Source: JAJYKN01 sp045403145 | Lineage (GTDB): Bacteria; Nitrospirota; UBA9217 | Direction: 5' to 3' | DNA: 60,489 nt | Assembly (NCBI GenBank): GCA_045403145.1 | Contig: JAXIPA010000053.1 | Coordinates: 1-60,489, forward strand | Part shown: piece after piece, positions 7,790-16,270 of the stretch | Layout: every line of letters begins with the position of its first letter | Position numbering within the stretch: the first letter of the stretch is position 1 | Made by a program: the position numbers and the translations under genes | Notes under the pieces: generated by a model | Databases searched by the model: none | What the model was told of the DNA's origin: nothing | The model's input: the letters and a program-made list of their open reading frames with translations, nothing else

Positions 7790-8258
7790 GTCGATACCTC
7801 CGTACAGGATGTTCAAGACATCCCGGAATGGTCAGCGTTTGGCTTGCTATATGTTAAACTTACCTCCGTTGTTTACAATTGGCAACTGAAAATTTTCGGA
7901 TCAGGCTTGCACATTGCAAAAATAAGAAAAAAGTTTACTAAAAAAATAGCAAAAGAGTCCCCCTGCGCATCGCGAAGCCATACAATACTTCAATTCTCGA
8001 TTTTTTTCTATTAGAGAGGTAAATTTATTTTTAGATGATTACAGGCACAACCATAATGAAAAAATGACGACACTGTGCGTGCTGGTGTTGTAAGCGAAGG
8101 CGCATCTCTCCGCGGAGGGTAATGCGCCCTTCGCGGGGGGTGGTTTTTCCAGCGCGCTGCGGCGGAAGTTGTTGCGCCGAGGCGTTACAAAATTAAAGCA
8201 TATTGGCGGTGGAGAAAGAAGCGTTGGTATATTTTATCAATTGATGTAGAATAAATAA
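7790..8258. other. Gene-free stretch, AT-rich then hairpin-rich
   Basis: The first 250 bases are AT-rich, probably containing the promoter of the minus-strand gene at 7789. No open frame of convincing composition is seen. The second half carries the strong hairpin at 8094-8134 and a GC-rich GCGCGCTGCGGCGGAAGTTG segment of the kind often found as dispersed repeats. Nothing else was recognised. Confidence 0.5.
8094..8134. repeat. Strong composite hairpin
   Basis: GCGAAGGCGCAT (8094-8105) pairs with ATGCGCCCTTCGC (8122-8134) with one bulged C, and the loop itself contains the palindrome CTCCGCGGAG. The fold works on both strands. There is no U-tract, so it is not a standard terminator. Confidence 0.6.
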
Positions 8259-8432
8259 TGATGGTTGCGTAAAAAGTCGTCATTCCCGCTTGTCGGGAAT
8301 CGTAGTGCCGTATAATACACTGAAAAAAAAGGATTCCGGACACTCTGCACTACGCTTCGCTCGTAACCGCTGGGTGCAGGCAAGCCGGAATGACACAGTA
8401 GAGGCTGTATCCGACTCTTTACGAGTTCATCA
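8259..8432. mobile_element. MITE-like repeat, copy A (174 bp)
   Basis: Ends are TGATGGTTGCGTAAAAAGT (8259-8277) and, inverted, TGATGAACTCGTAAAGAGT (8414-8432). Inside each end is GTCATTCC(C/G)GCTTG in inverted orientation. The centre carries a cargo, CTGCACTACGCTTCGCTCG then CGCTGGGTGCAGG, itself a stem. It has no coding capacity. The small gene at 8450 starts 18 bases beyond it. Confidence 0.75.
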
Positions 8433-8449
8433 AGAATGAGGAAAAGAAA

Positions 8450-8641
8450 ATGGCTATCTCCTATCAAAAAACTGTAGATCCAGGCGGCCCGGAGAAAGAG
8501 AAGAAAACCGCGGAAGGGCAAGCGGGGGCAGGCAAAGACGACACGTGCAGGTGTAAAGAAGTCTCGAAAATGCCGCCACGTAAACTTCTCGGGCTCATGA
8601 TAAGCGACCTGGCTTTCTGGAAAAAAGCGAAAAAGGGATGA
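8450..8641 (+). CDS. Small protein of unknown function, 63 residues
   Basis: ATG 8450 follows GAGGAAAAGAAA, an adequate ribosome site. The N-terminal half is polar and charged (GGPEKEKKTAEGQAGAGKDD), then a CRCKEV element with two cysteines. The C-terminal half is a basic amphipathic helix (KLLGLMISDLAFWKKAKKG). No family is recognised. It begins directly after a MITE-like repeat, so its promoter may lie inside that element. The membrane-protein gene follows 68 bases later with its own ribosome site. Coding is plausible but unproven. Confidence 0.5.
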   Translation: MAISYQKTVDPGGPEKEKKTAEGQAGAGKDDTCRCKEVSKMPPRKLLGLMISDLAFWKKAKKG

Positions 8642-8709
8642 TCCGGGATCGCGTTGTCACTTTCAAATGAGCGGATCGAGAATCAGCATCTGAACGGAGA
8701 AGATGATCA

Positions 8710-9315
8710 ATGGGCTCAAAGCAGGTATTCCAGCCTCTTACCAGGGAAGATAAGATAACGGTTGTGCTCTACCGTATCGGTATCGTGCTATCGGCCGTCA
8801 TCATGAGCGGTCTGGCATTTCTCCTCGCGACGGCATCACCAAATTCCAATACGGCGCCGGGCAGCCTCCCGGCAGACATCCTTGCCTATGGGCTCTATGC
8901 ATCCGTCGGCATGAGCGTATTTTTCATTCATCTGTATGTGGGCAAGTTCAAGGGATACCTGAAAAACCTGTACTTCATCAGCCTTGGCTGTCTTGTCGTG
9001 CTCCTCTATCTCGGGAAGGGGTCCCTGTCCGGCGTGCTCGCGCACGAGCCCAACAGCTCGCTGCTCCTGCTGCCGCTTTCCCTATGCCTGGGATTCGTGA
9101 CCGCAAAGGAGGCCTTCTGCTTCCAGCTCTTCGAGGGATATCTCCTTGCCATGATCATGCCGGTCTACCTCCTGCTGGTTTCGGGCAACATCCTTTCCTC
9201 CGCGGGCGCAACCTATGGCCTGGTCCTGATCGCCGTTATGCTGGTCATCTTCACGCTGCGAAAAGTATTCCAGCCCATCGCCTACGACATCGGCGACAAA
9301 TCCGCCTATCAGTAA
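8710..9315 (+). CDS. DUF2301-like integral membrane protein
   Basis: The protein is 201 residues; ATG 8710 is preceded by CGGAGAAGATGATCA. About six transmembrane helices are visible: YRIGIVLSAVIMSGLAFLLA, ILAYGLYASVGMSVFFIHLY, LYFISLGCLVVLLYLG, LLLLPLSLCLGFVTA, YLLAMIMPVYLLLVSG and YGLVLIAVMLVIFTL. The motif KEAFCFQLFEGY between helices 4 and 5 matches the DUF2301 pattern (KEAFCFR). The family is found in varied bacteria and has no known activity. The location is the inner membrane. Nothing in the neighbours suggests a role. Confidence 0.7.
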   Translation: MGSKQVFQPLTREDKITVVLYRIGIVLSAVIMSGLAFLLATASPNSNTAPGSLPADILAYGLYASVGMSVFFIHLYVGKFKGYLKNLYFISLGCLVVLLYLGKGSLSGVLAHEPNSSLLLLPLSLCLGFVTAKEAFCFQLFEGYLLAMIMPVYLLLVSGNILSSAGATYGLVLIAVMLVIFTLRKVFQPIAYDIGDKSAYQ

Positions 9316-9395
9316 AACTGAAAACACATTAGTTGACGGCGAATGACTGCGAATAAAGAAACTTCTTGGACGTTGGCAGGCCGGGCGTGCGGTGT

Positions 9396-9424
9396 TTGAC
9401 TTTTCTCTTTCGACCTGATAGGCT
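9396..9424 (+). promoter_or_regulatory. Promoter of the DUF3108 gene, leaderless type
   Basis: TTGACT (9396-9401), a 17-bp spacer ending in TGA, then TAGGCT (9419-9424) and six bases (TTTTAT) to the ATG at 9431. The predicted first base of the transcript is the start codon itself. Confidence 0.75.
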
Positions 9425-9430
9425 TTTTAT

Positions 9431-10246
9431 ATGTCATATTTCTCTTCCATCGTTTCCCTCCGGGGAGCGGGATTTTCCGCTGCCCTCGGCTTTCTCCTCT
9501 TCGGGCTCGTACTCGTACCCGCCGCCTCCAGCGTGGAAGAAATGCTTGCCTCTTCCCTCCCGCCGCGCATACAGGCATTTCAGCCAGGAGAATCGCTGAC
9601 CTATGACGTCAGCTGGTCGGACAGGGTCAAGGCAGGGTCTGCGGTCATGGAAGTGAAGAAAGAGCGGCTGGCAGACGGCAGGGAGGTCCTCCGGTTCGTC
9701 GTAACATCCCGCACTGTCGGTGCGTTGGGCAGGCTCTACCCGATCGGCGACACGGTCCAGAGCGTCTTCGACCTGGCGACCATGCAAAGCCTTTCGTACA
9801 GCAGCGTGGAGACCCACGGCAAGAAAACGAGACGTAAAAACCTGTACTTCGACCATGTGAACCGGACTGTTACCACCGCGCTGAACGAAGACCCTCTGAA
9901 GACCGCGTCCATTCCGGACCGGGTACAGGACAATCTTTCGTCGCTCTACTATCTTCGCACGAGGGAGGACTTCGTAGTCGGCAAGCCCATTACCTTTGAA
10001 GCCTTTGACAGCGGCAGCAGTGTCACTGTCGAGATCCAGACCCTGGGCAGGGAACAGGTGAAAACACCGGCCGGGGAGTTCACCGCGATCAAGGTAAAGG
10101 CCTACAAGGGGCTTTTCGTGAGCGAGGGCGAGATTTTTGTCTGGCTCACCGATGACGCCCGGAAGGTCCCTGTGCTCTTAAAGAGCACGCTCAAGTTCGG
10201 GACCCTCGTATTCACCCTGGCCGAGCTGAAACTCGGAAGGAACTGA
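9431..10246 (+). CDS. DUF3108 exported protein
   Basis: The protein is 271 residues. The first 35 form a signal peptide (SAALGFLLFGLVLVPAASS), so it is periplasmic. The rest matches DUF3108, a beta-rich family of unknown function often near outer-membrane genes. Visible hallmarks are FQPGESLTYDVSWSDRVKAG at the mature N-terminus, VVTSRTVGALGRLYPIGDTV, a central DNLSSLYYLRT, and a C-terminal GEIFVWLTDDARKVPVLLKS. It has its own promoter and no Shine-Dalgarno. It converges on the rRNA methyltransferase gene with a 52-base gap and no obvious terminator. Confidence 0.85.
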   Translation: MSYFSSIVSLRGAGFSAALGFLLFGLVLVPAASSVEEMLASSLPPRIQAFQPGESLTYDVSWSDRVKAGSAVMEVKKERLADGREVLRFVVTSRTVGALGRLYPIGDTVQSVFDLATMQSLSYSSVETHGKKTRRKNLYFDHVNRTVTTALNEDPLKTASIPDRVQDNLSSLYYLRTREDFVVGKPITFEAFDSGSSVTVEIQTLGREQVKTPAGEFTAIKVKAYKGLFVSEGEIFVWLTDDARKVPVLLKSTLKFGTLVFTLAELKLGRN

Positions 10247-10298
10247 GCGGCGCCCCTGCCGTGATCATTGCCATTGCCGGGCGTGGTGCGGTGATACG

Positions 10299-11588
10299 TT
10301 ATTCCTCCCTCACCATTTCCGCGACGCATTCGATGTGGTAGGTATACGGGAACATGTCCACCGGCTGGAGGCGGTCGAGGCGAAGGCCGAAGAGGTGGAA
10401 GAATTTCAGGTCCCGCGCGAGGGTCGAGGGGTTGCACGAGACATAGACGATCTTCCGTGGAACGAACGCGAGGACCCGCTCGAGAGTTTTCAATGTCGCG
10501 CCGGCGCGCGGCGGGTCGAGCACGATCACGTCCGCGCGCATCTTGCGCTCTATCAGCGTTTTTAATCCCTTCTGCAGGTCATCGGCGATGAACTCCGTGT
10601 TTGTAATGCCGTTCAATTCCGCGTTCGCCTTCGCATCCTCGATCGCCGAATACCCCGATTCGACGCCGATCACGTGCCTCGCCCGTTTCGCGAGCGGCAG
10701 GGAGAAATTGCCGATGCCGCAGTAAAGGTCCAGCACGGTTTCCTTTCCGGTGAGTGCTGCGAAATCGAGTACCGTCCTGACCATGTTCCTGTTCTGCTCC
10801 CAGTTGACCTGGTAAAAATTTCCTTCCGTGGCCCGGAGCGTCAGCCCTTCCATCTCGAGCGTCAGCCGGTTGTTGCCGAGGGTAAACGCCTTTTTCCTGT
10901 TCGCAAACCCGGTGATCCCGATGACCTCGGGCGCCATTTTTTTCAGGTCCGCAAAAAAAGCTTCCCCCCGGGGAAACGTGCCCTGTTCGCTGAACAGCAG
11001 GAGGTGGACCTCTCCGGCAGGGGTCGCATTGATATGGATTTCCGAAAGGGGCGGGAGCTGTTGTTCCAGCTTTCTGACGGCCTTGAGCGTCCGGTTGATG
11101 AGCGGATCGATGAGGAAGGCGTCATCCACTTCAACGAGTTCGTACGAGCCCTGGCGGAAAAAACCGATCCGCTGCCTGCCTTCCGACGCGCGGACATTGA
11201 ATTGTGTACGCAGACGGTAGTGGTCGGTCCGCGGAGAGGGAAGGATGGGAAGGGGGCGCCGCGGCGATATCCCTCCGGTCCGTGCGAGCGCGTCGAGAAG
11301 GATTTCCTGCTTGTAGTGAAGCTGGGCGGGATAGGCGATGTGCGGCCACGTCGCGCCGGTGCACTGTTTTTCTCCGGTGCACGGGGGGGTGATGCGGTCC
11401 GTTGACGGGGCGATGATTTCGACGAGGTCGGCTTCGAGAAACCCTTTGCGTTTCCTCCGCAAGGTGACGACGGCCCGCTCGCCGGGAAGCACGCCGGAAA
11501 CGAAGACGGCCTGGCCGGAGCCGAGCCGGGCCAGACCGCTGCCCCCATGCACGAGCTTTTCCACGACCAACTCCGTCCGCTCGTTCAT
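10299..11588 (-). CDS. rlmD: 23S rRNA (uracil-C5)-methyltransferase, RlmD/TrmA family
   Basis: The protein is 429 residues from ATG 11588, whose ATGA overlaps the stop of the response regulator gene. The family uses S-adenosylmethionine to methylate uracil C5. Order: an N-terminal TRAM domain (VHGGSGLARLGSGQAVFVSG), a linker, and a Rossmann methyltransferase domain with VLDLYCGIGNFSLPLA, VIVLDPPRAG and the catalytic-Cys motif YVSCNPSTLARD; the base Glu lies at the very end (HIECVAEM). The RlmD iron-sulfur site is eroded: the motif reads CTGEKQCTGA, with the third Cys replaced, and the distal Cys in VEVDDAFL is also Ala. It may therefore lack the cluster. Confidence 0.88.
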   Translation of the reverse strand: MNERTELVVEKLVHGGSGLARLGSGQAVFVSGVLPGERAVVTLRRKRKGFLEADLVEIIAPSTDRITPPCTGEKQCTGATWPHIAYPAQLHYKQEILLDALARTGGISPRRPLPILPSPRTDHYRLRTQFNVRASEGRQRIGFFRQGSYELVEVDDAFLIDPLINRTLKAVRKLEQQLPPLSEIHINATPAGEVHLLLFSEQGTFPRGEAFFADLKKMAPEVIGITGFANRKKAFTLGNNRLTLEMEGLTLRATEGNFYQVNWEQNRNMVRTVLDFAALTGKETVLDLYCGIGNFSLPLAKRARHVIGVESGYSAIEDAKANAELNGITNTEFIADDLQKGLKTLIERKMRADVIVLDPPRAGATLKTLERVLAFVPRKIVYVSCNPSTLARDLKFFHLFGLRLDRLQPVDMFPYTYHIECVAEMVREE

Positions 11589-11935
11589 CCCAGGATCTTT
11601 TTTACCGTATCGCGAAGCAGGGCGGTATCGGCGGATTTGACCACGTAGGCGTCGGAGCACCAGCTTCCGAAGTCGTGCTTGTACTCTTCATAGGCCGTGC
11701 AGATGATGACCGGCAGCGTGCTGTCCTTTTCCTTCATCTTGCGCAGCGCCTCGATCCCGTCCATGTCGGGCATGCGCATGTCGAGCGTGACGAGGTCGAA
11801 CTTTGCCGCGTCCATCGCCTTGAGCGCCTGTACCCCGTCGTTGACCGCGGTCACCGCGTAGCCCAGCTCCTCGAATTCTTCCTTGTAGAGCTCCCGGATG
11901 TTCTCTTCATCGTCGACAACCAGTATCTTTTTCAT
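11585..11935 (-). CDS. Single-domain response regulator (receiver only)
   Basis: About 116-118 residues. Two ATGs lie six bases apart (11941 and 11935); the second has better spacing from GGGGAG and is taken here. The CheY-like features are present: DD acid pair (VVDDEEN), phospho-acceptor Asp in LVTLDMRMPD (residue 54 from the first ATG), Thr in IICTAY and Lys in YVVKSAD. There is no output domain, so signalling must be through partner binding. It lies 121 bases downstream of a histidine kinase on the same strand, its likely partner, and is translationally coupled to rlmD by a 4-base overlap. Confidence 0.92.
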   Translation of the reverse strand: MKKILVVDDEENIRELYKEEFEELGYAVTAVNDGVQALKAMDAAKFDLVTLDMRMPDMDGIEALRKMKEKDSTLPVIICTAYEEYKHDFGSWCSDAYVVKSADTALLRDTVKKILG

Positions 11936-12056
11936 AGACATCTCCCCGATATTTGTTCGGCAAACAGGTCAGAATGCCGGCATTGCCTTGAACCGCCCCC
12001 GGCCGCCCGATCCGGCACTTTTCCCTTCTTTATAATAATATCACCCGGGCCTTCAT

Positions 12057-14444
12057 TCAAGCGTTCATTTCTTTCATCTCCGGGAGCGGCAGCTTGATCG
12101 TGAAGACCGCTCCCCCGGTGTCCTTGTTTCGGAGCTCGATCCTGCCCTCATGGGCCTTGATAATCCTGTTCGTGATGGGCAGACCGAGTCCCGTGCCGCG
12201 CGTCTTCGTGGTGTAGTAGGGGTTGAAGATGTTGTGCATGGCCTTCGACGAGACCCCCGGCCCCGTGTCGCCGAACTCTATCGCCGCCTCCCGCGCATCG
12301 TCCACGGTATAGGTCCTGATGGTCAGCGTGCCGCCGTTTTCCATGGCCTCCATTGCGTTCTTTAAAATATTGATCACGGCCTGCTTGATCTGCTGAGGGT
12401 CGATCATGAGCCGCGGCAGGCGGGGAGAAAAATCTTTTTCCACACGGATGCGCCGCTGGGCCAATTCGTCCTCGTAGAGCGTAAAAATCTCCTCGAGCAG
12501 GGAGTTTATGTCCGTTGCGGCGAGCTGGGGGGCCATTTCCTTGATATACGACAGGTTGTCGTGGATGATCCCCTCGAGCCGGGAGACCTCGCTCAGGATG
12601 ATGTCGATGTATTTTTTTTCGTCGCCGGTCTGCATTTTTTTGGCGAGACGCCGCGTGAACCCCCCGATGGACACGAGGGGGTTCCGGATCTCATGAGTGA
12701 TCTCGGCCATCATGGCGCCCAGGGCCGCCATCTTTTCGGACTGCACGAGCTGTTCGTGCAGGGAGCGCATGTCCTTGTTCATCGTTTCGAGGTTCGTGTG
12801 GATGATGGCGTTCTCGATGGCGAGGGCCGACTGGTGCGCGAACATGGTGAGGAACCGTACATCTCCGTCGGTGATCGGTCGCTGGTTGAACATGTTGTCC
12901 ACGAGGATGACGCCTATGACGCGGTCCTTGGCCACGAGGGGCACCGTCGCGAAGCTGTTCACCTTGAGCAGCTCGCGTAGCTCCCAGCGGACGTTCGGGT
13001 CCGCGGACGCGTCGGTTACATTGTAGGCCCGCTTGTTCAGCACGGTAAGGGCCAGGACGCCTTCCTGGGGGTCCAGTGATATTCTGATGCCCCGCGCAAG
13101 GCTGTTGAGCGCCGAATCGCGGTGCTCGAAGAGTTCGCCGGTCTGGATCCACTCCATGAGGCTTTTATGCCTGCTCGACACCTCGCTCCACGCCCGGCCG
13201 GCCTCCTCCCAGTTCGCGGGGCCGACCCCCATCATGCCCTGGAGCGCGTTGGTCCGTTCGTTCGTGAGCAGGAGGATCGCGCGGTTGAAACCCAGGCCGC
13301 TGCCGCCCATGGTGGCGGCCGTCAGGATGATCCTGAGCAGGCGGTCCAGGTTCAAGGTCGTGCTCATGGCCGTGCCGATATCGTTCAGGATGGCGAGCTC
13401 CTGCGCGCGCGTGCGCGCTTCGATCGCGAGGTCCTCCATGCGCTCGTACATGGCCGCGTTCTCGATGGCCACGGTCGCGCCGCTCGCCACGGTCGTCAGG
13501 AACTGGAGATCGTCCTCTCCGAAGGCCCGGCCCTCCATCTTATTGTAGACGGTGATGATCCCGATCACCTTGTCGCGGAAAATGAGCGGCACGCTGATGA
13601 CTGAGCAGACGTCGCCGGCGGGGCACTCCGTGAGGGAAGAATCGCGCCGGACGTCCTGGATCAAAAGCGGACGTTTTTCCCGCGCGACCCGGTCCGTCAC
13701 CGCGCTGCCGATTCTCTCGTCGATGCCGGCTGTGTCCCCGCCGGCGCCGTAAGAAGCGGATGTCCTGTGGGAAGCGCCCTCCGGCAGGTTCATCAGCCGG
13801 ATGGTGCAGCCCTGGGCGCGGAGCGATTGCGCGCTGTTTTTGGCGATGAGCGACAGGAGCTGTTCCAGATCGAGCGTGGAGGTGAGCGCCATGCCTATCT
13901 CGTAGATGGTTGCGAGTTCGGCGAGCCGGTCCTGGATGTTCTGGAACAGCCTCGCGCTTCTGATCACACCGCTGAGCTGGTTGGCCGTCGTGATGAGCAG
14001 CGTAAGGTCAGGCGACGTGGCCTGCCAGGCTGACGATGAGAGTACGAAGATGACGCCGAGGCACTGGTCGTCGTCCATGATGGGGGCGGCAACGAGGGAC
14101 TTGAATTTTTCGATGCCCGATTCTGGGACGTAGGCGAACCTCGGGTCCGAATAGGGGTCTTCGAGCGCGAGCGGCACCTTCTGCTCGGCCACCCAGCCCG
14201 CGATCCCCATGCCGAGCGGAAAGCTCAGCTTGCCGATGGACTCCTGGTTCAGACCGATTGCCGCGACGAGGGTGACGGTTTTCCCGGACCGGTCGATGAG
14301 AAAGACCGAGGCGCCTTCCTTGCCCATGCCTTTTGCCACGGCCTCGACAATGCGCCGGAGTTTCTCCGTAAGATCGATGGCGGAGTTCGATATGCGGCTG
14401 ATGTCGCTCAGGATGCTGAGCTCTGTTTTTTCGAGCGCTTCCAT
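12057..14444 (-). CDS. Cytoplasmic sensor histidine kinase with three GAF domains
   Basis: The protein is 795 residues with no membrane segments. Three GAF domains occupy roughly residues 20-170, 190-340 and 360-555 (repeats of LxxLATIYEIGMALTSTLDL-type linkers and VISVPLIFRDKVIGIITVYN-type strands). They are followed by a dimerisation helix with the phospho-His motif EITHEIRNPL (about 590) and a HATPase domain with NILKNAMEAMENGG, GDTGPGV and GTGLGLPI boxes. The GAF domains could bind a small ligand or cofactor; the second has two cysteines (LTECPAGDVCSVI) that might hold a redox cofactor, which is speculation. It probably phosphorylates the receiver encoded next. Confidence 0.92.
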   Translation of the reverse strand: MEALEKTELSILSDISRISNSAIDLTEKLRRIVEAVAKGMGKEGASVFLIDRSGKTVTLVAAIGLNQESIGKLSFPLGMGIAGWVAEQKVPLALEDPYSDPRFAYVPESGIEKFKSLVAAPIMDDDQCLGVIFVLSSSAWQATSPDLTLLITTANQLSGVIRSARLFQNIQDRLAELATIYEIGMALTSTLDLEQLLSLIAKNSAQSLRAQGCTIRLMNLPEGASHRTSASYGAGGDTAGIDERIGSAVTDRVAREKRPLLIQDVRRDSSLTECPAGDVCSVISVPLIFRDKVIGIITVYNKMEGRAFGEDDLQFLTTVASGATVAIENAAMYERMEDLAIEARTRAQELAILNDIGTAMSTTLNLDRLLRIILTAATMGGSGLGFNRAILLLTNERTNALQGMMGVGPANWEEAGRAWSEVSSRHKSLMEWIQTGELFEHRDSALNSLARGIRISLDPQEGVLALTVLNKRAYNVTDASADPNVRWELRELLKVNSFATVPLVAKDRVIGVILVDNMFNQRPITDGDVRFLTMFAHQSALAIENAIIHTNLETMNKDMRSLHEQLVQSEKMAALGAMMAEITHEIRNPLVSIGGFTRRLAKKMQTGDEKKYIDIILSEVSRLEGIIHDNLSYIKEMAPQLAATDINSLLEEIFTLYEDELAQRRIRVEKDFSPRLPRLMIDPQQIKQAVINILKNAMEAMENGGTLTIRTYTVDDAREAAIEFGDTGPGVSSKAMHNIFNPYYTTKTRGTGLGLPITNRIIKAHEGRIELRNKDTGGAVFTIKLPLPEMKEMNA

Positions 14445-14453
14445 ACTGTTTTT

Positions 14454-14541
14454 TACCGCAGAGAGCGCAGAGCACGCAGAGAAGGGATTCTCTTTCAGGT
14501 ATCTCGTCCTGTCTCTGCGATCTCAGCGTCCTCCGCGGTGA
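14454..14541. repeat. Inverted-arm repeat (CGCAGAG family)
   Basis: The left arm ACCGCAGAGAGCGCAGAG (14455-14472 and on) and right arm CTCAGCGTCCTCCGCGGTGA (14522-14541) are inverted versions of one motif around a 30-base centre. It fills the gap between glycogen synthase and the histidine kinase. The left arm reaches to 10 bases before the kinase ATG, so any kinase promoter must lie in or beyond it. Confidence 0.7.
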
Positions 14542-14551
14542 GTGCCTTGCG

Positions 14552-15997
14552 TTATTTCTTCCTCATCGCCTTCCGGTACACCTTTACATACTCCTTGGCC
14601 GACTGTTCCCAGGAGAAATCCTGTTTCATGCCGTTCTGCGCCAGGAGCTTCCATTGTTTCCCGTTGCCGTAAACCCCGAGCGCGCGGCGGAGGCAGTCCA
14701 CGAGCGCCGGGGCGGTGTACTCATCGAAAAGGAAACCGGTCCCGCGGCCGGTTCTTGCGTTGAAGTCCTTGACCGTGTCCGCCAGTCCGCCTGTCCTGCG
14801 GACGAGGGGGACGGTGCCGTACCTGAGCGCGTGCATCTGTCCCAGACCGCAGGGCTCATAGCGCGACGGCATCAGGAACAGATCGCTCCCCGCGTAAATG
14901 TTCCTGGCAAGGCCGTCATTGTATTGGAGCAGCACCCGCATGCGGTCCGGGTAACTGCTTGCCGCATCGGTCAGGACCCTGTGGTATAGTTCATCGCCGG
15001 TCCCGAGGATGATGAGCTGCACGCCCAGGGACATGATTTCCGGCAGTGCTTCCGTAAGAAGGTCGAGCCCCTTCTGGTCCACGAGGCGCGTGACCATGCC
15101 GATGAGCGGCCCGCCGGCTTCGGGCAATCCGAGGCTGTGACGCAGCGTTTTTTTGCAGACCGCCTTGCCCACGAGCCGCGTCAAGCTGTATGTGCGCGGC
15201 AGCGCCCGGTCGCGGGCAGGATCCCACTCGGCATAGTCAATGCCGTTCACGATGCCGTGGAGGTCGGCGGCGCGTTTCAGGAGCACACCCTCCAGTCCAT
15301 GGCCGTATTCCGGCGTCTGGATCTCGCGGCTGTACGTTTTGCTGACTGTCGTGATCATGTCCGAGTACACGAGGCCGGCCTTGAGGAGGTTCATCCTGCC
15401 CCAGAATTCAAGGCCTTCGGGCGTGAACACGTCCCAGTCGAGGCCGGTGAGGCGCATGTCCCAGTGCCAGAAAAGGCCCTGGTAGCCGAGGTTGTGCACG
15501 GTGAAGACCGTTTTCGCCTCGCGCAGCGTTTCGGCCGTGCGGTACAGTTTTTTCAGATACAGGGGGACCAGGCCGGTCTGCCAGTCATTACAGTGCACGA
15601 TGTCGGGCCGCAGGCCGAGGGCGACGCAGAGCTCCGGAACGGCGCGCGAAAAAAAAATGAAGCGCTCGGCGTTATCGGGATAGTCGGCCCGCGCCGTGCC
15701 GTAGAGCTCGGGCCGGTCAAAGTAGATGTCCTTGTTGATGAAATAGACCGTGACGTTCCCGGCCATCCTGCCCTTGAGCACGTCACAGCGTTCCTGCCAC
15801 GTTCCGAGGGGGACGGTGAACGAGGCTACGTGCTTGAGTTTGTACCTGGCGACGTCCACCTGCCGGTATCGCGGCATGACTACGCTCACGTCGTGGCCGA
15901 GCTTCACCAAGGCGGGCGGGAGGCTTCCGGCGACGTCCGCGAGCCCTCCGGTCTTCGAAAAGGGGGCCGCTTCAGATGCCGCGAACAGGATTTTCAT
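14552..15997 (-). CDS. glgA: Glycogen synthase, ADP-glucose type (GT5)
   Basis: The protein is 481 residues, the usual length. It transfers glucose from a sugar nucleotide to the growing alpha-1,4-glucan in the cytoplasm. The N-terminal KTGGLADVAGSLP motif (residues 15-27) binds the nucleotide sugar; HNLGYQGLFW, YSDMITTVSKTY and the GT5 hallmark PSRYEPCGLGQMHALRYGTV follow, then RRTGGLADTV. ATG 15997 begins MKILFAASEAAPF exactly where the family begins. The neighbouring galT-like gene, separated by a repeat, also handles sugar phosphates, which supports a small storage-sugar group. Confidence 0.95.
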   Translation of the reverse strand: MKILFAASEAAPFSKTGGLADVAGSLPPALVKLGHDVSVVMPRYRQVDVARYKLKHVASFTVPLGTWQERCDVLKGRMAGNVTVYFINKDIYFDRPELYGTARADYPDNAERFIFFSRAVPELCVALGLRPDIVHCNDWQTGLVPLYLKKLYRTAETLREAKTVFTVHNLGYQGLFWHWDMRLTGLDWDVFTPEGLEFWGRMNLLKAGLVYSDMITTVSKTYSREIQTPEYGHGLEGVLLKRAADLHGIVNGIDYAEWDPARDRALPRTYSLTRLVGKAVCKKTLRHSLGLPEAGGPLIGMVTRLVDQKGLDLLTEALPEIMSLGVQLIILGTGDELYHRVLTDAASSYPDRMRVLLQYNDGLARNIYAGSDLFLMPSRYEPCGLGQMHALRYGTVPLVRRTGGLADTVKDFNARTGRGTGFLFDEYTAPALVDCLRRALGVYGNGKQWKLLAQNGMKQDFSWEQSAKEYVKVYRKAMRKK

Positions 15998-16020
15998 AAT
16001 CTGGCGCTCTCAAAATTGAT

Positions 16021-16046
16021 TTTCGCCGCAGAGGGCGCTGAGAAAA
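16021..16046. repeat. Single arm of the CGCAGAG dispersed repeat
   Basis: TTTCGCCGCAGAGGGCGCTG lies in the glgA leader region. It is one arm only, and it abuts the MITE-like copy B. Confidence 0.6.
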
Positions 16047-16059
16047 GATTTAGTATAAT

Positions 16060-16270
16060 GGTTGATGTAATCTTAACAGTCGTCATTCCCGCTTGATTCA
16101 TAGCCTGCCCCGGCATGCTTAAAGCCGGGGGGAATCGTATCGTCGCATGACATTATAGAAAAGAAGGATTCCGGACACCCTGCACTACGCTTCGCTCGTA
16201 ACCGCTGGGTGCAAGCAAGCCGGAATGACGGCAAAAGGGCGTTTTTCTACTTTATTACGGAACTATCATA
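16060..16270. mobile_element. MITE-like repeat, copy B, with a nested insertion
   Basis: The inner ends GTCATTCCCGCTTG (16082-16095) and CGGAATGAC (16221-16229) and the CTGCACTACGCTTCGCTCG cargo match copy A. The first stem is split by about 35 extra bases (TAGCCTGCCCCGGCATGC then AAAGCCGGGG), which form their own hairpin. The outer ends are degenerate. It separates glgA from the galT-like gene. Confidence 0.65.
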
